This document shows positions 4,377-5,125 of a DNA stretch of 5,125 nt, one piece after another (within the stretch, counting starts at the first letter, position 1; every line of letters begins with the position of its first letter). The translations under genes and the position numbers were made by a program. The stretch spans positions 1 to 5,125 of the forward strand of contig JAFWWR010000100.1 of NCBI GenBank assembly GCA_017518025.1, written 5' to 3'. Under the pieces are notes generated by a model. It saw only the letters and a program-made list of their open reading frames with translations, did not search any database and had not been told where the DNA came from. The DNA comes from Clostridia bacterium. GTDB taxonomy: Bacteria; Bacillota; Clostridia; Oscillospirales; CAG-272.

Positions 4377-5125
4377 ATGAAACTTGGTATCATCAGCGAC
4401 TATGCCGAGAAAGATTTCCGTCACGTCAAAGATCTGGGCCTCGATTTTATCGAGATCTGCACCAACTTTGACCACGAGAGCGAAGAATTCATCGCCGCCT
4501 GCGACGAGACCCGCCGCCTGATCGACAAATACGAGCTTCCGGTGCTGTCCGTGGGCCGCTGGAACGGTAACGTCATCGAAAACAACGCCATCAACCGGAA
4601 CACGGTCGATCTGCTGAAAAAGGAGATCGACGTGGCGGTGAAGATCGGCTCCCCCGTGTTCCATCTGGGCGTCAACCGCGACCGCGAGCAGTCTCTGTTC
4701 CGCAACTACGTGCTGGCGGTGGAGTACCTCCGCGAGATGCTTGACTACGCCGGCGAGCGCGGCATCACCCTGGCTCTCTACAACTGCGACTGGGGCAACT
4801 TCCTCTGCAGAGACAAGGCGTGGGAGATCGTCCTCTCCGAGTTCCCGCAGCTCATGATAAAGTACGACTGCTCGCACGTTTACGGAAGAGGCGACGACTA
4901 TATAGAGGAGCTCAACAAGTGGGCGGACAGAGTTGTGCACATGCACCTGAAGGGCGGCCTCAAGGTCGGCAACGATTACGTGGACGACCCGCCGGCAGGA
5001 CTGGACGATTTCCCGTGGCCGAAGATCTTCGCGCTGCTCTACATGCGCGGATACGACAAGACCCTGTCCATCGAGCCCCACTCCGGCGTGTGGACCGGCG
5101 AGCTGGGCGAACGCGGCGTGAAGTA
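4377..5125 (+). CDS. Sugar phosphate isomerase/epimerase, xylose-isomerase-like TIM barrel (partial, 3' end beyond window)
   Basis: The first 249 codons encode an AP-endonuclease-2 / xylose-isomerase-like TIM-barrel protein (PF01261 superfamily) whose members isomerise, epimerise or dehydrate sugars and inositols in the cytoplasm. It begins MKLGIISDY (beta-1), then LDFIEIC (22-28, beta-2), VFHLGVN (94-100), ITLALYN (130-136), IKYDCSHVYG (161-170), VVHMHLKGG (186-194) and LSIEPHSG (230-237). Candidate metal and catalytic residues are D164, H167, H190 and E233, matching Asp185, His188, His211 and Glu246 of D-tagatose/D-psicose 3-epimerases. The position of their Glu152 is occupied by Y135-N136. 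Family members run about 260-300 aa, so perhaps 15-50 residues are missing. It has its own promoter, divergent from the alpha-galactosidase operon. The exact reaction (hydroxypyruvate isomerase, ketose 3-epimerase, inosose dehydratase or another) cannot be told from this sequence. Confidence 0.88.
   Translation, partial: MKLGIISDYAEKDFRHVKDLGLDFIEICTNFDHESEEFIAACDETRRLIDKYELPVLSVGRWNGNVIENNAINRNTVDLLKKEIDVAVKIGSPVFHLGVNRDREQSLFRNYVLAVEYLREMLDYAGERGITLALYNCDWGNFLCRDKAWEIVLSEFPQLMIKYDCSHVYGRGDDYIEELNKWADRVVHMHLKGGLKVGNDYVDDPPAGLDDFPWPKIFALLYMRGYDKTLSIEPHSGVWTGELGERGVK

Noticed and set aside
4122..5081. A 319-codon open frame on the minus strand opposite the isomerase gene
   Set aside because: It is the complement of a well-supported PF01261 gene, has no family motifs, and overlaps the promoters of both units.

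Overview
The window looks like bacterial chromosome from a GC-rich member of the Bacillota/Clostridia, quite possibly an uncultured gut organism. This taxonomic reading is an inference. It rests on strong AAGGAGG-type ribosome binding sites, housekeeping-type promoters with extended -10 boxes (TGnTAGAAT), intergenic DNA that turns AT-rich only at promoters, and codons mostly ending in G or C. There are no RNA genes, insertion sequences, integrases or CRISPR repeats.

Layout: a three-gene operon occupies positions 4062 to 1 on the minus strand and reads leftward from a promoter near 4124-4152. In transcription order it holds (i) an unrecognised acidic cytoplasmic protein of 304 aa built from two related, lipocalin-like halves, (ii) a 478-aa sugar:cation symporter of the GPH family (MelB relatives), and (iii) a clan GH-D/GH36 alpha-galactosidase resembling Thermotoga maritima GalA. 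The last gene runs off the left edge after 545 codons and is probably almost complete. The symporter stop and the alpha-galactosidase start share one base (TAATG), so the two are probably translationally coupled. A 314-base divergent intergenic region (4063-4376) separates this operon from a rightward gene starting at 4377. That gene encodes a xylose-isomerase-like TIM-barrel protein (sugar phosphate isomerase/epimerase superfamily) and is cut by the right edge after 249 codons.

How they fit together (inference): the symporter would import an alpha-galactoside with H+ or Na+, and the cytoplasmic alpha-galactosidase, which has no signal peptide, would release galactose. The first protein may be an accessory factor but has no assignable function. 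The divergent TIM-barrel gene may process a released or related sugar. No regulator is encoded here. Repeated motifs between the two divergent promoters (CGGATGAAAA, ATGAAAAT-n-GCCGCGG, and a CRE-like element over one -35 box) suggest possible shared control.

Points worth a second look: the symporter keeps the MelB cation-site residues but lacks its sugar-binding aspartates; the TIM-barrel protein has Tyr where the superfamily usually has a metal-binding Glu; the symporter's Shine-Dalgarno lies 28 nt from its start with a perfect hairpin in between; and the first protein is an internal duplication of unknown function. Most of the window is an ordinary carbohydrate-use locus, and I do not see a clearly new type of system.
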